Source of the DNA: Arthrobacter sp. ISL-30
GTDB taxonomy: Bacteria > Actinomycetota > Actinomycetes > Actinomycetales > Micrococcaceae
DNA: 64,000 bases
Direction of reading: 5' to 3'
NCBI RefSeq assembly: GCF_018613855.1
Contig: NZ_JAGGPK010000009.1
Span: 48,413-112,412 of the forward strand
In this document: one piece after another, positions 61,938 to 64,000 of the stretch
How the letters are laid out: the number at the start of each line of letters is the position of its first letter
Position numbering within the stretch: the first letter of the stretch is position 1
The notes under the pieces: model-generated
Told to the model about the DNA's origin: nothing
The model's input: the letters and a program-made list of their open reading frames with translations, nothing else
Databases searched by the model: none
Translations under genes and position numbers: made by a program

Positions 61938-62987
61938 TCAGGTAGGGAGTTCGAGGCTTGCCGGCCCGCCGGCTGGCTCCGGATGGAGGAGGTCGATGAT
62001 GGGGAGATGACCATCAGTGCGGATGGCATCTCCTCCCCCGTTTCGATGATGGTAGCCGGTGGAGTAATTCAGGATGATGTGTACAGACTCCACGGCCTTT
62101 GCTCGGCGCAGAGTGTCGATGATGAAGTCGCGCTCCTCGTCAGTGCCGTCAGCAATTTTGTGCGTGATCTGGAAAGTGAAAAGCGACAGGCCCACGCTCT
62201 TGTCGTAGGTTCCGGCGCCCACCCAGTCCACGGCAAGCCCGCCTGGGAGCAGCCAACCGTCGGGGCACTTCCAGAACCTCACATGGTGGCGCTTGCGCGG
62301 ATTCCCATCGATTTCCCGCTGGAATGCCATGTCCTGCTTTTTTCCAAAGACATACAAGGAACTGACCGGAGCCTCGGGGTAGCTCCTTCCTAGCAGCGTG
62401 GAGGTCAGTGTGCGCCAGGCCGTCTTCGGTGTAATGGGGTCGGCTTCGATCCATCCGGCTGCGAGCATGGCGGCACGCAACTCCTCCTCGGGACCAATGA
62501 CGGCGAGGTTGACGGGGTCCCCCAGCACACCGTCACCAGTTCTGGCGCGTCCGATGAAGTAATCCGGAATGTAGAGGCTGCTCAGGATCTTGTGGATGCG
62601 AGGCAGGAGTGCGTAAGCGGCAATCAACCATGCGGGAAGGAACACCCACGCCTGCTCAGGACCCCTGGCAAGACGGGCGAGCAGGAAGTAGTACACGGCC
62701 CAGCCCACCGCTATGGTGACCAGCACATAGAACAAGCGCTGTGCGACGGCGACGACGGTCACCCAGCGGGTTCGCCACCTCGCCTTCGCACTGGCTGGCC
62801 GGGCATGGTCGGGTTCGGGGACTTTTTGTGCGTCCGGTTCTGCCGGAGGTTGGCCCGGTGTTCCTGCCGCTTCCAATGCTTCCCCCTGACTTCCGGTCCC
62901 TGCTTCCAGCCGCCGCAAGCGGCTTGCAGCTATCCTAATTCGCAGCTTGGGCAGCCGGACCCCGTTTGCGGGTGGATACTGGCCCAC
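61938..62987 (-). CDS. LssY C-terminal domain membrane protein
   Basis: A 349-residue protein with a disordered, charged N-terminus (1-70), two membrane helices (LFYVLVTIAVGWAVYYFLLA and QAWVFLPAWLIAAYALL), then a soluble LssY_C domain of about 200 residues. It includes GDPVNLAVIGPEEELRAAMLAAGWIEADPIT, SSLYVFGKKQDMAFQREIDGNPRKRHHVRFW and VGAGTYDKSVGLSLFTFQITHKI. The domain is associated with type I secretion and membrane lipid phosphatases, but its own function is unknown. The GTG start at 62987 is uncertain. Confidence 0.8.
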   Translation of the reverse strand: MGQYPPANGVRLPKLRIRIAASRLRRLEAGTGSQGEALEAAGTPGQPPAEPDAQKVPEPDHARPASAKARWRTRWVTVVAVAQRLFYVLVTIAVGWAVYYFLLARLARGPEQAWVFLPAWLIAAYALLPRIHKILSSLYIPDYFIGRARTGDGVLGDPVNLAVIGPEEELRAAMLAAGWIEADPITPKTAWRTLTSTLLGRSYPEAPVSSLYVFGKKQDMAFQREIDGNPRKRHHVRFWKCPDGWLLPGGLAVDWVGAGTYDKSVGLSLFTFQITHKIADGTDEERDFIIDTLRRAKAVESVHIILNYSTGYHHRNGGGDAIRTDGHLPIIDLLHPEPAGGPASLELPT

Positions 62988-63240
62988 CGCCTACCGGTTG
63001 CTGTCGTAGTCAAGAACCCGGGGAAGGTTCAGACGACGACGGCGGAGGTCACCTTCCCGCCGTCGTCACCTTCCCGCCGTCTGTCACCCTCACCTCGAAG
63101 GTGGAGAAACCTGAATGCTTGCAGGGACAGGCGCAGGTCCACTGCAGGCGCGGTGACTAGCTGCCGGTGGAGCCAAGTGGGTAAACCGTACGGTGATTGA
63201 GCTTGTCGAAAAGTCGACAGCATGCCGGCACCCAGGTTCA
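62988..63240. other. Intergenic region with repeated CACCTTCCCGCCGTC
   Basis: CACCTTCCCGCCGTC occurs twice in tandem (about 63049-63080), next to GACGACGACGGCGG, so a terminator-like stem can form between the two convergently arranged spaces. No gene seen. Confidence 0.5.
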
Positions 63241-64000
63241 TCATTGCCGGAAGTAGTGGTTTCGTCTGGGTTTTCGTTGGGGGTCGATGTGGGGTGGCGG
63301 GATGAACCAGGGGATGTCGTTTTGGACCTGGATTTGCCAGTGTTCTTTGTGGATGAGGTGGTGGTGGGAGCAGAGCAGGGTTCCGTTGCTGGTGCTGGTG
63401 GTTCCGCCGTGTGACCAGTAGGTGATGTGGTGGGCTTCGCACCAGGGTGCGGGCATGGTGCAGCCGGGGAAGGCGCAGCCGAGGTCGCGGGCGGTGATGG
63501 CTTTGCGGATGTGCGGCGGGAAGACCCGGGAGGCCCGCCCGATGTCCAGGATCTGGCCTTCGGTCCCCATCACGACGGGGAGGAGTTCGGCGTCGCAGGC
63601 CATCTTCCGGATCACCGCGGCCGACACGGGACCGGTGAAGGCGAAGACCCCGCTGCCGCTACCGGCTCGGTTGATGCCGGCGCCCGCGATGCCTGCACCC
63701 GCGATGCCGCTGGTCCCGGTGCCGCTGCCTGCGCGGTTGATATCGATGCTCGCGATGTCGTTGACGCATGTGCTGCTGCCGCTGGTCCAGGTGTTGCTCT
63801 TGCTTGTGCCCGTCATGCCGTTGGCGTCGGTGGTGGTGTTGTTGAGGTCAGCGAGGAGTTCTTTGTAGCCGATGGTGACCAGGATTTGTGGTCGGAGGCC
63901 TCCGGCGGCGGGCAGGGTTCCGCTGGAGAGGGCGATCTTGCAGGCGCCGATGATGCCATCAAGCATCCGCTGGGCGCGCGTGCGCCGGTCCAGCGACGCT
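63241..64000 (-). CDS. DUF222 / HNH endonuclease domain protein, 3' part
   Basis: The frame is open at the window end (ASLDRRTRAQRMLDGIIGAC), so the start lies beyond 64000. The visible 250 residues comprise the end of a DUF222 (13E12-type) domain and an HNH nuclease: CAFPGCTMPAPWCEAHHITYWSHGG, then LLCSHHHLIHKEHW. Between the two is an unusual Gly/Ala/Ser-rich insert with repeats (IAGAGIAGAGINRAGSG). Such genes are present in many copies in actinobacteria and are sites of recombination; the biological role is unsettled. Confidence 0.9.
   Translation of the reverse strand, partial: ASLDRRTRAQRMLDGIIGACKIALSSGTLPAAGGLRPQILVTIGYKELLADLNNTTTDANGMTGTSKSNTWTSGSSTCVNDIASIDINRAGSGTGTSGIAGAGIAGAGINRAGSGSGVFAFTGPVSAAVIRKMACDAELLPVVMGTEGQILDIGRASRVFPPHIRKAITARDLGCAFPGCTMPAPWCEAHHITYWSHGGTTSTSNGTLLCSHHHLIHKEHWQIQVQNDIPWFIPPPHIDPQRKPRRNHYFRQ

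Noticed and set aside
61787..62029. Minus-strand frame between the OsmC and LssY_C genes
   Set aside because: It overlaps the end of the LssY_C gene on the same strand in another frame and lacks a ribosome site.
63241..64000. HNH protein as part of a mobile element or homing intron
   Set aside because: DUF222-HNH genes are ordinary multi-copy genes of these actinobacteria; no intron, intein or transposase signs were seen in the visible part.

Overview
The window is a 64 kb stretch of high-GC chromosomal DNA. Its content (single-domain DUF222/HNH protein, c-di-AMP riboswitch before a LysM/NlpC-P60 gene, GAF-ANTAR protein, heterodimeric ABC exporter, CsoR-type copper operator, many soil-type sugar and betaine ABC systems) points to a soil actinobacterium of the Micrococcaceae, most like Arthrobacter, Pseudarthrobacter or Paenarthrobacter. 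That placement is inference from gene style; no rRNA or tRNA gene was seen.

Layout. (1) 1-1.1 kb: end of an ArsR regulator with a coupled AHSA1/SRPBCC gene, and a small hypothetical gene. (2) 1.1-11 kb: a polyol or sugar locus. An alditol-oxidase-like flavoenzyme, two Gfo/Idh/MocA dehydrogenases, a ThuA protein and a CUT1 ABC importer lie on the minus strand. A divergent LacI regulator and an aldo/keto reductase lie on the plus strand, with TTCGAA palindromes between. (3) 11-17.6 kb: housekeeping and stress singles (APH-like kinase, SRPBCC, beta-helix protein, GAF-ANTAR, AraC plus VOC protein, orphan HATPase), a frameshifted HxlR gene and a secreted beta-propeller. (4) 17.7-20.7 kb: copper-resistance pair (CopB-type ATPase and DUF305 lipoprotein) behind a promoter with an embedded CsoR-type operator. 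(5) 20.7-30.9 kb: amidotransferase, lipoprotein, class A PBP, secreted LVIVD-type protein, small proteins, an ammonium transporter with GlnR-like boxes, monooxygenase and F420-reductase-like oxidoreductase. (6) 30.9-32.1 kb: a decayed patch with a broken GntR gene and a frameshifted nuclease, flanked by a 20-bp direct repeat. (7) 32.1-39.1 kb: matrixin protease, a second ArsR-AHSA1 pair, a heterodimeric ABC exporter and a His-rich metal protein with an internal duplication.

(8) 39.1-49.4 kb is the most interesting region. It looks like a histidine-utilisation (hut) cluster but is not a standard one. Divergent transcription units under an IclR regulator encode a HutF-like deiminase and an M20 carbamoylase-type hydrolase on one side. 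The other side encodes a complete OpuC/betaine-type ABC importer, a urocanase and a HutH-family lyase that lacks the Ala-Ser-Gly triad needed to make the MIO cofactor. There is no imidazolonepropionase. A MIO-less lyase with a betaine importer, a urocanase homologue and a carbamoylase fits breakdown of a histidine betaine such as ergothioneine better than breakdown of histidine. This is inference, but it makes a concrete, testable proposal.

(9) 49.5-58.7 kb: a pectin (rhamnogalacturonan I) locus with a frameshifted secreted GH30-like galactanase, a secreted PL11 rhamnogalacturonan lyase, an intracellular YetA/PcRGLX-type enzyme and a cupin. (10) 59-64 kb: LysM/NlpC-P60 hydrolase with an upstream ydaO-type riboswitch, small unknown genes sharing a TAAGCATGCTTA-like motif, OsmC, LssY_C and a DUF222/HNH gene running off the end.
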